Assembly: GCA_004193285.1 (NCBI GenBank)
Contig: SECP01000023.1
Location: 62,001-126,000 of the forward strand
DNA length: 64,000 nucleotides
Source: Myxococcales bacterium
GTDB taxonomy: Bacteria > Myxococcota_A > Polyangia > Polyangiales > Polyangiaceae
Reading direction: 5' to 3'
The notes beneath the pieces were generated by a model. The model was given only the letters and a program-made list of their open reading frames with translations, ran no database searches and had not been told where the DNA came from. This document shows, in pieces, positions 16,042 through 24,794 of this stretch (position 1 is the first letter of the stretch; each line of letters begins with the position of its first letter). The position numbers were made by a program, and so were the translations under genes.

Positions 16042-18202
16042 GCTCGACCTCGAGGAAGATTTGCGCAGGCTGAATGGGGTACTCGAAACCGGAGAAACCC
16101 GGATCGGGGCCGCGCGCCACGAGCAGGTTCTTGCCGCGCAGGGCGAAGCGCGTCTCGTGCCCGGGCACGAGGTAGAGCTCGCGGGTCGCCAGCGTGACAT
16201 CCAGCTGGAAGTAGGCCGGCAAATCGAAGCTCGCCCCCCGCTCGACGATGCTCGTGTCCGAGGCGCGGCGCGGCCCTACCCAGATGCCCTCCGCTCCGAG
16301 CTCGAGCGGCACGTCCGGCACGGAGGGGACCGCGAACATCGCGCCCGCTCGCGCTATCCACGGCGGGTAAACGACGTTGTTTCTGCCGACGAGCTTGGCG
16401 GCGTAGCCCTCCTGCCCGAGGTCACGCCGGGAGCGCACGAGGTCGAACGACGCGTACAGGTCGTAACGGTAGTCACGCACGTCCGCGCGCGTCTCCCATG
16501 ACAGGCTTTCCTGACTGGCGACGTTGCGCGCGGTTTGATTGATGCCTTGGGGGGTGAACTCCGCCTTGTCGTCCAACCAGCTGTACGACACACCGGACGT
16601 GACGCCAAAGGTGCGCGCCGGAGTCCACGACATCTGGTACTCGCCCGTTTTGATGAGCTGGGGATTCAAGAAGCGGTTGCCCACCACGTCGCCCGGGCGA
16701 AGCGGCGTCGCATAGAGCAGGTAGGGCGAAGGCGCCTTGAAGGCGCTGCCATAAAGGAGCTTCGCTACGACGGACTTGGAGAGCCGCGAAGTCACGCCCA
16801 CGCGCCCCGTGACTTGGGAGCCGTACACGCTGTGCCGGTCGAAACGCAGGCCGCCGGTGAGCTTGAGGCCCGGGTCCAGCAGCTTGTAATTGACGCTGGC
16901 GTAGGAGCCGATGTTCACCAGCTCTTCCGTGCGGTTCACCCCGCCGGAGAGCACCGCTTGCCCATTCTCTCGGTTGATGCGGTCCGGCGCGCCGAGCGCT
17001 TCGCGATCGTAGAGGGCTTCCACCCCGGTGATCACGCTGAGCCGCGAGGACGGCGCGTAGCGCGCCTCCACCATGCTGTCCACGCCGCGGTACGCCTGGT
17101 GGCGCTCTACGTAGAACAGGTCGCTGCCGATTTCGACGCGGTCTTGCGGCAGAATCCCGCCCTGAAAGTACGTGCTTTGGACCGCGAAGCTCAGAGAGTG
17201 CGTCGCTTTGAGCAGCGCGTCCACGTTGAGCCGAAACTGGCCGAGCGCGACGCGAGTGCCGCGCGTGCCGTCTTTCGTGCTGGTGAGCTGGGCCCAGTGG
17301 GCCAGATCGCCGCCTCGCGTGAGCCCGGAGCCAGAGGCGCTGAAGCGTACGTGGCCTCGCTCCCCGGCGTAGCCGACGCGCCCGGAGAGGACGAGGGAGC
17401 GGCGCTTCAGATCCAACGTGGTACGCCGGTCACCCACACCGGCCGGGAGCGTCGGCGAAGGAGACTCGGCCGGGAGCGACAGGCCGGACCGGTCGTCGTA
17501 TTCACCCGCCGCTCCCAGCAGAAGATCGAATTTTCCGAGCTGCGCGCCGGATGCGACGTCGAAGCGAGAAGAAGGGTTCGTCTCGGTAAGGCCAGCCGTG
17601 ACTCGCGCTCGTACCGGTCGCGCTGCATCCGGGGGGGTGGTGATGATGTTGACGACGCCCAAGAAGGCGTCCGCACCGTAGAGCGCCGACGCAGGTCCGC
17701 GGATGATCTCGATCTGCTCCACCATCTGCAGCGGAACCAGCTCCACCCCGAGCCAGTTACCGGAGGTGCTGCGGTACGCGACGGACCGGCCATCGATCAT
17801 GACCTTGATTCCGCTACTCTCCGCGCCCAAACCGCCGCTCACGCCGCGCACCGATGCATTCGGTAGGATGTCGTCGTCTACGAGATAGAAGCCGACCGTG
17901 TGCGACAACACCTCCGCTACGCTCTGGTAACCCCACCGGCGGATCTCGTCGCGCGTGACGACGGTGATCACGGCCGGGGCGTCCTCCACGCTTTCGCTCG
18001 TCTTGCTCGCGGTGGAGACCTCCACGTTCAGGAGCTTTACCAAGTCCAGATCACTGACCGCCTCGCCCTCGGCGGGGGCATTTTTCTCGGCTTGCGCGTC
18101 TTGCGAGGCTTCACTCGGTTGATCATCCGCAGCGCGAGCGACGACGGAGACGAGCGATGCCAGGCCAAACAGTGAGACGCAAACAGGCAGCTTGAGCTTC
18201 AT
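16031..18202 (-). CDS. TonB-dependent outer-membrane receptor
   Basis: This is a 723-residue protein from ATG 18202 (MKLKLPVCVSLFGLASLVSV, signal peptide cleaved near ARA-A25). A short acidic region with DLDLVKLLNVEVSTASKT precedes the plug domain (about 70-190: APAVITVVTRDEIRRWG, VMIDGRSV, IEIIRGPASALYGADAFLG, VVNIIT). The rest is a 22-strand-type beta-barrel ending in an aromatic-rich strand. The ligand is unknown. The LLNVEVSTASK leader is typical of a broad receptor class often found beside sensor kinases and periplasmic binding proteins rather than iron genes. The TAA stop overlaps the binding-protein start. No cobalamin-riboswitch box was found upstream. Confidence 0.9.
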   Translation of the reverse strand: MKLKLPVCVSLFGLASLVSVVARAADDQPSEASQDAQAEKNAPAEGEAVSDLDLVKLLNVEVSTASKTSESVEDAPAVITVVTRDEIRRWGYQSVAEVLSHTVGFYLVDDDILPNASVRGVSGGLGAESSGIKVMIDGRSVAYRSTSGNWLGVELVPLQMVEQIEIIRGPASALYGADAFLGVVNIITTPPDAARPVRARVTAGLTETNPSSRFDVASGAQLGKFDLLLGAAGEYDDRSGLSLPAESPSPTLPAGVGDRRTTLDLKRRSLVLSGRVGYAGERGHVRFSASGSGLTRGGDLAHWAQLTSTKDGTRGTRVALGQFRLNVDALLKATHSLSFAVQSTYFQGGILPQDRVEIGSDLFYVERHQAYRGVDSMVEARYAPSSRLSVITGVEALYDREALGAPDRINRENGQAVLSGGVNRTEELVNIGSYASVNYKLLDPGLKLTGGLRFDRHSVYGSQVTGRVGVTSRLSKSVVAKLLYGSAFKAPSPYLLYATPLRPGDVVGNRFLNPQLIKTGEYQMSWTPARTFGVTSGVSYSWLDDKAEFTPQGINQTARNVASQESLSWETRADVRDYRYDLYASFDLVRSRRDLGQEGYAAKLVGRNNVVYPPWIARAGAMFAVPSVPDVPLELGAEGIWVGPRRASDTSIVERGASFDLPAYFQLDVTLATRELYLVPGHETRFALRGKNLLVARGPDPGFSGFEYPIQPAQIFLEVEHVY

Positions 18203-18603
18203 TGGCAGGCAACGGGCGGCGACAACAGCGGGGAGCGCTGAACGATTGGCAGAAGAGGTTCGTGGCACCGTAGCTACAGTTCCGTCCTACGAGATAGCGG
18301 CCGATCTCGACCCAATCTTATGAGGGCAGCGCGATATTTGGTGGGAGCGAGTGCGACAGCTCGGGGCACGTCAGATTCACACGCTCCCGGTGCCTGCACT
18401 GCGGCTGCTCGAGCCGAATAGTTTATTGCTTAACATAAAAAGTTACGCGTCGTAAAACGTAGAGTCCACGCTTCCTTCGAGGGCCTCGCTGTCGTCGATG
18501 ATACTCGTTCAACAACTCCTTCAGTCAAGGGACCCCGACGCCCTGCCCCTCTCCATGACTCGCGTCCTCGGTACCGAGAGGCGCGAGGGGCGCGGATTAG
18601 CCC
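18203..18603. other. Divergent control region of receptor and kinase operons (401 bp)
   Basis: This region separates the TonB receptor gene (minus) from the binding-protein/kinase operon (plus). It contains an unusually AT-rich stretch at 18420-18460 and one good minus-strand promoter candidate (18498-18528), listed separately. I see no convincing plus-strand promoter, and no conserved riboswitch core such as a B12 box. Confidence 0.45.
18498..18528 (-). promoter_or_regulatory. Candidate promoter of the TonB receptor gene
   Basis: On the minus strand TTGACT (18523-18528) is followed after 19 bp by TATCAT (18498-18503), five of six matches at each element. The spacing is slightly long. If used, the receptor mRNA would have a ~290-nt untranslated leader. 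Confidence 0.4.
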
Positions 18604-19218
18604 ATGGGTAAGCTGCTGGTCTACCTGCACGTCGCGGTGAAGCAGCGCGCTTTCCAAAGCTTGCTCGGCGCCGGTCTTCCCGGCATCACCACGACCGCCG
18701 TCGGCCGCGTCGCGGACTTCGAGCGCTCGCTTCAGGACGCACCCGACGCAGTTCTCACGCTGCCGGTAGTGCTCGCGGCGCAGGGTCTTACCGCTGTGCT
18801 GCACGGCATCGCCAAGGGATCCATGGAAGAGCGCTACGCGTTGGTCGGTGCAGGAACCACCCCGGAGCCGAGCAAGATCGCGTCGGTAGGCGCGCTGGAT
18901 CTGCTCGGTCGCGACGGCACGAACCGCTTCGTGCGGCGCCTGGTCGGGCAGCAAGCGCGCGTCGAGCGCGTGACGAAGATCGAAGACTTGCTGCCACTCC
19001 TGCAGATGCAGCGAGTGGACGCCGTGCTCCTGCCCGCGCGGCTGGTCGCGGACTTGCGTGCGGCGAGCCGCCTGGCGCTCTCCGTGCGGGAGCTAGAGCT
19101 CATGGTCGGTCTGCCCGCCGTCGCGAATACCGGGCCGGCTGGCGGCGCCGTGCTCAGCGCCATCAGCAAGATGCCCAAGGACGTTTCGAAGTTGCTGGGA
19201 GTCGACGAATGGCACTGA
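18604..19218 (+). CDS. Periplasmic-binding-protein-like protein without signal peptide
   Basis: This is a 204-residue protein. An in-frame TAG at 18598-18600 directly ahead of the ATG fixes the N-terminus, so no signal peptide has been missed by start choice. The overall pattern (MGKLLVYLHVAV, LQDAPDAVLTLPVVLAAQGL, VDAVLLPARLVADL) resembles one lobe or a compact version of a substrate-binding protein of the PhnD/phosphate type, but similarity is weak and the assignment is tentative. It overlaps the next gene by 10 nt (19209-19218) and is thus co-translated with the second binding protein and the kinase. It may act as a cytoplasmic adaptor, or be exported by an atypical N-terminus. Confidence 0.6.
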   Translation: MGKLLVYLHVAVKQRAFQSLLGAGLPGITTTAVGRVADFERSLQDAPDAVLTLPVVLAAQGLTAVLHGIAKGSMEERYALVGAGTTPEPSKIASVGALDLLGRDGTNRFVRRLVGQQARVERVTKIEDLLPLLQMQRVDAVLLPARLVADLRAASRLALSVRELELMVGLPAVANTGPAGGAVLSAISKMPKDVSKLLGVDEWH

Positions 19219-20243
19219 CGCGCAGACACTTCATGCTGGGCACGCCCGCCCTGGCCGGAGCCGCGTTCGGTTGCTCCGCTGGCACGGCAGAGCACGGCGC
19301 GGCCGGGAAAGACGCGGTCCTGTTCTCGACTCACGCGAGCAAGCCAGGCCAAAAATCGATCCTGGTCTGCATGCCCGAGACGCGGCAGACCAGTGAGGTG
19401 TGGCGGGGTCTCTCGGACGAGCTGTCTCGCGAGTTCGAGCTCGTGGCAGTGCGGGCGGAAGGCGAAGACGTAAGCGCGAGCATCAAGCGCGGCATCGAGC
19501 GCTATCGACCCGCCGGTCTGGTTTTGATGAACAACCCGACCGTCGAAGGCTACCGTCGCGTTCAGGCCGAGGCGGCGACCGCAGCCTTTCCCCCTTCCGT
19601 GATCGTGATGAGCTCGTTTTTGGAGGGCCGTCCAACGCACCTACGCGGAGCGGTGGGCATCAGCTACGAGGTGCCACTCATTACGGTGGTCACCAATCTG
19701 CGCAAGCTCATCGCGACGCCCATCGAGCGCATCGGCGTGGTGCACCGCCCTGCCCTCGCCGGCTTCGTGCGGCGCCAGGCGGCGCTGGCCCACCGCGAGC
19801 AAACGCGCGTGATACGCGAGGAGGTGAGCCAGACGCCCAACTCCTCGGAAATCAAGCGCGCGCTGCGCCGTCTGAAGCAGCGGGTGGATGCGATCTGGGT
19901 GTTGAACGACGACCGCCTACTCACCCCACGTCTGCTCGCGGACGGCTGGCTGGATGGGCTCAACGAGCCGCCGTGGGTACCGACCATCGTCGGCGCGGCG
20001 TCCCTCGTTTCCCCCAGCCAATCCTTCGGTACCTTCGCGGTCTTGCCGGACCACACCGCGCTCGGCACCCAAGCCGCGAACCTGCTCCTGGACATCGCCG
20101 ACAACGACTGGGTGCTGCCGAGCGCCGGAGCCGCGCAGCTGCCCCTGTCTACGACCACGACCGTCGACCTGACTCAGGCCAAGGAGCGCTTCGCGCTGCG
20201 CCCCAGCGCGCTGGCTCAGGTGGACAAGGTGCTCGAGCGATGA
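19209..20243 (+). CDS. ABC-type substrate-binding-like lipoprotein (ABC_sub_bind type)
   Basis: This is a 344-residue protein. The N-terminus TRRHFMLGTPALAGAAFGC combines a twin-arginine pair with a lipobox ending at C22. The body follows the two-lobe type I periplasmic-binding fold of the uncharacterised ABC substrate-binding family: KSILVCMPETRQTSEVWRGL, a central PAGLVLMNNP, ERIGVVHRPALAGFVRR and VDAIWVLNDDRLLTP. In many deltaproteobacteria this family is encoded with sensor kinases and acts as a ligand receptor. Here the TGA overlaps the kinase ATG (ATGA at 20240-20243), and there is no transporter gene in the neighbourhood. Confidence 0.75.
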   Translation: MALTRRHFMLGTPALAGAAFGCSAGTAEHGAAGKDAVLFSTHASKPGQKSILVCMPETRQTSEVWRGLSDELSREFELVAVRAEGEDVSASIKRGIERYRPAGLVLMNNPTVEGYRRVQAEAATAAFPPSVIVMSSFLEGRPTHLRGAVGISYEVPLITVVTNLRKLIATPIERIGVVHRPALAGFVRRQAALAHREQTRVIREEVSQTPNSSEIKRALRRLKQRVDAIWVLNDDRLLTPRLLADGWLDGLNEPPWVPTIVGAASLVSPSQSFGTFAVLPDHTALGTQAANLLLDIADNDWVLPSAGAAQLPLSTTTTVDLTQAKERFALRPSALAQVDKVLER

Positions 20244-22549
20244 GCCAGCTGGCACCCGCCCCTCGCCCGAGCAAGAGCCTGCGCGGCAAGTTCGTCCGCC
20301 TGCTGTTGATCGTCTCCAGCCTGATGGGGCTCGCCACCACCGCGATCGTCGTCTTGATGAGCGCTCAGGCGTCCTCGGACCACTTCGCCGCAGTGCAGGG
20401 CCACATCCAAGACGGCATCATCAGCAAAGGCCGCGTGCTGACGCAAAATCACGCCATCGCCCTGCGCAGCCTCGCGCTAGACAACGCGTTTTTAGACATG
20501 CAGCGCCTCGTGGAGCGCGCGGTCAAGGACGACCAAGATCTGGTCTACGGCGTGTTCGTCAACAGCGAGCGCGTCACTCTCGCCAAGAGCCGCCGCGGCG
20601 ACCCGGTCGACAAACCGGAGCCGCCCGACAAAGAGGCCTGGAAAAACCTCGGTTTGAGCGAAGCCGAGCTGCTCGTCAAGGCGCCGACGGTGAAGCGCGT
20701 CACCCGCCTCGGGCAAGATTTGCTGGAGGTAGCGGTGCCGGTTGAGAGCGAGGAGCACGAAGCGCTCGGCACGGTCCGCTATGGCTTGTCGACCGCGCGG
20801 ATGCATCAAGCTCTCGCCCGCGCCAAGCAGGACTCGGACTCGCGTCTCTTGCGTAGCGTCTTGCTCGTCATCGGGCTCGTGGGGGGCGTGACCGCGCTTG
20901 GCTTGGTGCTGAGCCGAGCTCAAGCCGTCCACATCACGGAGCCGGTGGGAGCGCTGACCAAGGCTGCAGAGTCGCTGGCGGGCGGGGACCGCTCAGTGCG
21001 AGTGGACATCAACTCGGGGGACGAGCTCTCGGTGCTCGGCGGCTCCTTCAACCGCATGGTGGACGAGCTGAACGGCTCGTATCACGCGCTCGAGCAAATG
21101 AACCGGACCTTGGAGCACAAGGTGGAAGAGCGCACCGCAGAGCTCGCGCTCAAGAACCGCGACATGCGTCTGGTGCTGGACAACGTGGACCAGGGGTTCA
21201 TCAACCTTTCGCCCAAGGGCGTGATGGCGACCGAGCGCTCGGCCATCGTGAGCGAGTGGTTCGGTCCGACCGACAAACCGCAGCCGTTTTGGGAGTACAT
21301 CACGAGCTTCTCCCGCTCGTTCGCGGTGGCGTTTCGCCTTGCGTGGTCGCAAATCGACGACGGCTTCATGCCCCTGGAGGTGTGCTTGAGCCAGATGCCG
21401 GAGCAGCTGACCCAGGGCTCGCGCACCTGGAGCTTCCGCTACTTGCCGTTTTACCGTGAAGGCGAGCTCGAGGGCGTGCTCATGGTCGTGGCGGACGTGA
21501 CCGACCGCTTGGCGCGTGAACGCGAAGAAGCCGAGCACGGCGAGCTCATGCAAGGCTTCAAGAAGCTCATGCTGGACCGCAGCGGGTTCACGAGCTTCCT
21601 GCAGGAGGCGACTTCGATGGTGAACCAGATCACCTCGCCGACCGCCACCGAGGACATGGCGGCGCTGAAGCGCACCCTCCACACGCTCAAGGGCAACGCG
21701 GGCGTGATGGGCCTGACCGTCGTCGCTCAGCTCTGCCACGCGCTCGAGACGCAGCTCGCGGAGGAAGCGACGATGACCCAGCGCTCGCTGTCGGAGCTGC
21801 GCTCGCGCTGGACGGCGATCTCCATGCACGTGGCCACGTTCGTAGGTCCGTCCGGGCAGCGCATGATCGAGGTGCCCGAGTCGGAGTACGCCGCGCTCGT
21901 TTCGCGACTTTCTACGACCGATCGCCAATCCGAGGTGCTGCGGCAGCTGCTCAGCTGGCAGCTCGAGCCCGCGCAAAAGGCGCTGTTGCGCCTCGCCGAG
22001 CAGGGCAAGTCCCTCGCGCGCCGCTTGGGCAAAGGCGACATCGAGCTGGACGTCGGCGGCCAAGACGTGCGGCTCGATCCCCAGCACTGGTCTCCGTTTT
22101 TCGCGGAGCTCGTGCACGTCGTGCGGAACGCGGTCGACCACGGCCTGGAGTCGAGCAGCGAACGACTAGCGCTCGGCAAGCCCGGGCAGGGCAGCTTGAC
22201 TCTCAAGGCGCGCGTGGAGGGCGAGACGCTCAGCTTCGAGATCACGGACGACGGCCGCGGCATCGACTGGAGCAGCATCGCGGAGAAGGCCAAGGCCCTG
22301 GGTTTGCCGCACGCCACTCAGGCAGATTTGCTCGATGCTCTGTGCGCGGACGGCCTTACCACTCGCGGCGCCGCTAGCGACGTTTCGGGCCGCGGGGTGG
22401 GCATGGCGAGCTTCCGAGAGCGCGTGAACGCCCTCCACGGCCGGCTCGAGGTGCGCTCTGCTAGGGGCGTTGGAACGAGCTGGTTCGTGCGTTTTCGGTG
22501 GCCGGTAAAGCCGGCGCCGGCTGCTCCCGCGCGGGCCGCTGCGAGCTGA
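20240..22549 (+). CDS. CheA-like membrane histidine kinase (HAMP-PAS-Hpt-HATPase)
   Basis: This is a 769-residue protein from ATG 20240, coupled to the binding-protein gene. TM1 is about 18-42 (FVRLLLIVSSLMGLATTAIV) and is followed by a ~160-residue periplasmic sensor. TM2 is about 203-225, HAMP 225-278, a coiled coil 280-305, and a PAS-like domain 305-425. An Hpt domain has H481 in TLHTLKGNAG. The ATPase domain has a CheA-type N-box (LVHVVRNAVDHGLE), DDGRGIDW and SGRGVGMASF. There is no conventional DHp domain, so the phospho-accepting histidine appears to be the internal Hpt, as in CheA. No receiver domain is fused. The likely partner is a stand-alone response regulator; the REC-XRE protein at 13960 is the only one in the window. 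Its periplasmic domain probably reads the adjacent binding proteins. Confidence 0.88.
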   Translation: MSQLAPAPRPSKSLRGKFVRLLLIVSSLMGLATTAIVVLMSAQASSDHFAAVQGHIQDGIISKGRVLTQNHAIALRSLALDNAFLDMQRLVERAVKDDQDLVYGVFVNSERVTLAKSRRGDPVDKPEPPDKEAWKNLGLSEAELLVKAPTVKRVTRLGQDLLEVAVPVESEEHEALGTVRYGLSTARMHQALARAKQDSDSRLLRSVLLVIGLVGGVTALGLVLSRAQAVHITEPVGALTKAAESLAGGDRSVRVDINSGDELSVLGGSFNRMVDELNGSYHALEQMNRTLEHKVEERTAELALKNRDMRLVLDNVDQGFINLSPKGVMATERSAIVSEWFGPTDKPQPFWEYITSFSRSFAVAFRLAWSQIDDGFMPLEVCLSQMPEQLTQGSRTWSFRYLPFYREGELEGVLMVVADVTDRLAREREEAEHGELMQGFKKLMLDRSGFTSFLQEATSMVNQITSPTATEDMAALKRTLHTLKGNAGVMGLTVVAQLCHALETQLAEEATMTQRSLSELRSRWTAISMHVATFVGPSGQRMIEVPESEYAALVSRLSTTDRQSEVLRQLLSWQLEPAQKALLRLAEQGKSLARRLGKGDIELDVGGQDVRLDPQHWSPFFAELVHVVRNAVDHGLESSSERLALGKPGQGSLTLKARVEGETLSFEITDDGRGIDWSSIAEKAKALGLPHATQADLLDALCADGLTTRGAASDVSGRGVGMASFRERVNALHGRLEVRSARGVGTSWFVRFRWPVKPAPAAPARAAAS

Positions 22550-22594
22550 ATCCTGCTCGGCCTCGCCGCCGCGAAGGGCGCAGCCTGAGCGGCG

Positions 22595-23983
22595 CTAGTA
22601 ACGGTGGCCGCCGGCGGGCCCGCCACCTTGGCGACCGACGGCGGGATTGACCGCGTCCCAGCTCACACGGAACTGGGCGGGGGCGCCGAACCCTGCGGGC
22701 AAGCGCCCGAAGCTCGGCACCGCGCGCACCGCGCGCAGCACGTTGTCGTCGTACTCGCCCACGCCGCTGGGCCTCACGATGCGCACGGTCGTGGGCCGGC
22801 CGTCGGCGCCCAAGGTCATCTCGAAGATCACGTGACCGCCGCGGCCCCGTTCGATGGCCCAATCCGGGAAGCTCTTGGCCAGGACCTTCGCGAGCTGGCT
22901 ACGGAGCGCTCGCGAGTAACCCGAAAATCCAGGATCGTCCGCGAAGTCTTGGCCGAAGCCGGAGCCGCTCGGCGAAGAGCGCGAGCCGAGCCCGCTAGTG
23001 CCGAAGGCGCCCGGCACGCTGCCGCCTCGGTCACCGCCGACGCCAGGCCCCACTTCGCCGCCCGCGCTGGAGGCCTGCAAGAGCGAGCTCACCTTGGCCG
23101 CGACCTCTTGGCTCGAGTCCAGGGTGTCGTTCGGGCGGCCGCGGGTCTCCGTGGGCACCGCGGCGCGGCCAGCAGTAACGAGGGGGCGCGCGAAGAGCAC
23201 CCGCGCCGAGGCGTGAAACTCCTGCTCTTCGCGGCCGTCGCGTGCGCCCTGGCCGAGCGAGGCCGTCGCCGAGCCAGCCACCGAGGCCCCGCTCGCCTCG
23301 TCCGGGATCGTCCCAGTTGCGGCTGCGCCTTGACCGCCAGCCTTGCTACCGATGACGGACGCCACGCCGCCGCTCACCACCCCGCGCGCAGGATCGCTCG
23401 GAGCGTCCTCGCGGCGAGCCCGAACGTGACCTGATCCGGTCGCGAGGAAGGTGAGCTCCATGGGCGTAGGGGTGGCCCGGCGGTCGTCCCGGCTCTCGCG
23501 CTTCCACGCCGTGCGCAGCCGCGGGACCTGGCTGCGATCGCGCTGCGTCTCCGGATCGCGCTCCAGCGCGATCGGATCGATGGAGCTGGCGAGGTTGGTC
23601 GCCTCCTCGCTGCTGCGTCGTTCCCCCCCAAGGCCTGCTCGCTCCAGATCCGGCCTGGGAGCATGACGCCCCCCGCGAGGAGCCTCGAGCGGTGGGGGCA
23701 GCTGTGAGGTTTCCGAAGACTCTGGGCCGGCCGCCGCCACCTCCGGCAGCGCCACCTCCGCCTCGAGCTCCACCGCCATCAGCGCGGGTTTTGGTGCGGG
23801 CGACGCGGGCGTGCTCTGGAGGCTCTTGGCCAGCAGCCAGGCTCCGGTGGAGAGCAAGGAGGCGTGGAGCAGCACCGAGCCCGCAAAAGCCAACCCTGAG
23901 CCTCCCAGAGGCCAGGTCACGCGCTGATTACCTGAAGGTCCCTTCACGTTGAGGCGAGCCGCGAGCCCATCTGCGGAGCTCAA
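22595..23983 (-). CDS. TonB-family energy transducer-like protein
   Basis: This is a 462-residue protein. Residues ~28-52 form a single N-terminal membrane anchor (GLAFAGSVLLHASLLSTGAWLL). A long, low-complexity periplasmic spacer rich in Ala, Gly, Ser and Arg follows. The C-terminal ~95 residues form a TonB C-terminal domain: HVIFEMTLGADGRPTTVRIVRPSG and DDNVLRAVRAVPSFGRLPAGF. Such proteins transmit proton-motive force from ExbBD- or TolQR-type motors to outer-membrane receptors. No exbB/exbD lies nearby. The start at TTG 23983 is the most upstream possibility; GTG codons shortly downstream are alternatives. It ends a four-gene operon (prkA, permease, tatD, tonB) and converges with the kinase gene. 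Confidence 0.8.
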   Translation of the reverse strand: MSSADGLAARLNVKGPSGNQRVTWPLGGSGLAFAGSVLLHASLLSTGAWLLAKSLQSTPASPAPKPALMAVELEAEVALPEVAAAGPESSETSQLPPPLEAPRGGRHAPRPDLERAGLGGERRSSEEATNLASSIDPIALERDPETQRDRSQVPRLRTAWKRESRDDRRATPTPMELTFLATGSGHVRARREDAPSDPARGVVSGGVASVIGSKAGGQGAAATGTIPDEASGASVAGSATASLGQGARDGREEQEFHASARVLFARPLVTAGRAAVPTETRGRPNDTLDSSQEVAAKVSSLLQASSAGGEVGPGVGGDRGGSVPGAFGTSGLGSRSSPSGSGFGQDFADDPGFSGYSRALRSQLAKVLAKSFPDWAIERGRGGHVIFEMTLGADGRPTTVRIVRPSGVGEYDDNVLRAVRAVPSFGRLPAGFGAPAQFRVSWDAVNPAVGRQGGGPAGGHRY

Positions 23984-23998
23984 CGGCGTAGCTGGCGC

Positions 23999-24781
23999 TC
24001 AGTTTAGCACTGCTGAAACGCCGAGCAGCCGCCCTGCATTTTCGCTGGTTTGGCCAGCCAGGTCCTCCAGCGACAGCCCCCTGAGCCCGGCCACGAAGCG
24101 CGCCGTGTGGACGACGTGGGCCGGCTCGCAGCGTTTGCCGCGCAGCGGCACCGGCGCGAGGTACGGGCTGTCCGTCTCGACCAGAATGCGGTCTGCAGGC
24201 GCCCACGCCGCGACCTCCTGGATGGCGAGCGACTTCTTGAAGGTCACGATCCCGGAGAACGACAAGTAAAAGCCCAGGGCGAGCGCGCGCTCGGCGAACG
24301 GCTTGTCCTCACTGAAGCAATGAATCAGCCCGCCCACGTCGCGCGCGCCTTCTTCCTCGAGGATGGCGAGCGTCTCCTCTGGCGCACTGCGCGTGTGCAC
24401 CACGATCGGCTTTTTGAGGACGCGCGCCGCCGCGATGAAACGCCGGAAGATGTCGCCCTGCAGCTCGCGCGGCGAGTGGTCGTAGTGGTAATCAAGCCCG
24501 ATTTCGCCGACCGCGACCACGCGCGGCGACTCCGCCTCACGCAAGAGCGCTGCTTCCAGCTCGGCGTCGCACGCCTTGGCGTCGTGCGGGTGCACCCCGA
24601 CGGTGGCCCACACGTCCGGGCGCTGCGCGGCGATCGCCACCGCCGAGCGAGCCTGCTCGAGCGAGCCGACCCCCACGCACACGAAGCCGGTTACCCCTGC
24701 CTCTCGCGCGCGAGAGAGCGTCTCCTCCGGACCTTCCGGGAAGTACTCGGCGTCCAGGTGGCAGTGCGTGTCGATGAGCAT
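23999..24781 (-). CDS. tatD: TatD-family metal-dependent DNase
   Basis: This is a 260-residue protein from ATG 24781. It has every hallmark of the TatD amidohydrolase fold: DTHCHLDAEYF at the N-terminus, TVGVHPHDA, GEIGLDYHYDHSP, PIVVHTRSA, GLIHCFSED and ETDSPYLAP. TatD proteins are 3'-5' exonucleases acting in DNA repair and degradation. The length is normal. The gene follows the permease gene by 13 nt and precedes the TonB-like gene by 15 nt on the same strand, so all are probably co-transcribed, although their functions have no evident link. Confidence 0.93.
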   Translation of the reverse strand: MLIDTHCHLDAEYFPEGPEETLSRAREAGVTGFVCVGVGSLEQARSAVAIAAQRPDVWATVGVHPHDAKACDAELEAALLREAESPRVVAVGEIGLDYHYDHSPRELQGDIFRRFIAAARVLKKPIVVHTRSAPEETLAILEEEGARDVGGLIHCFSEDKPFAERALALGFYLSFSGIVTFKKSLAIQEVAAWAPADRILVETDSPYLAPVPLRGKRCEPAHVVHTARFVAGLRGLSLEDLAGQTSENAGRLLGVSAVLN

Positions 24782-24794
24782 GCAGCAGGCGTGA

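Noticed and set aside
18203..18500. Cobalamin riboswitch upstream of the TonB receptor
   Set aside because: I looked for the B12-box core (GCCACTG) on the coding strand and did not find it; no other known riboswitch core was recognised.
19400..20239. 280-residue N-terminal extension of the histidine kinase
   Set aside because: It is an out-of-frame reading of the binding-protein gene; the true start is the ATGA overlap at 20240, followed by the first membrane helix.
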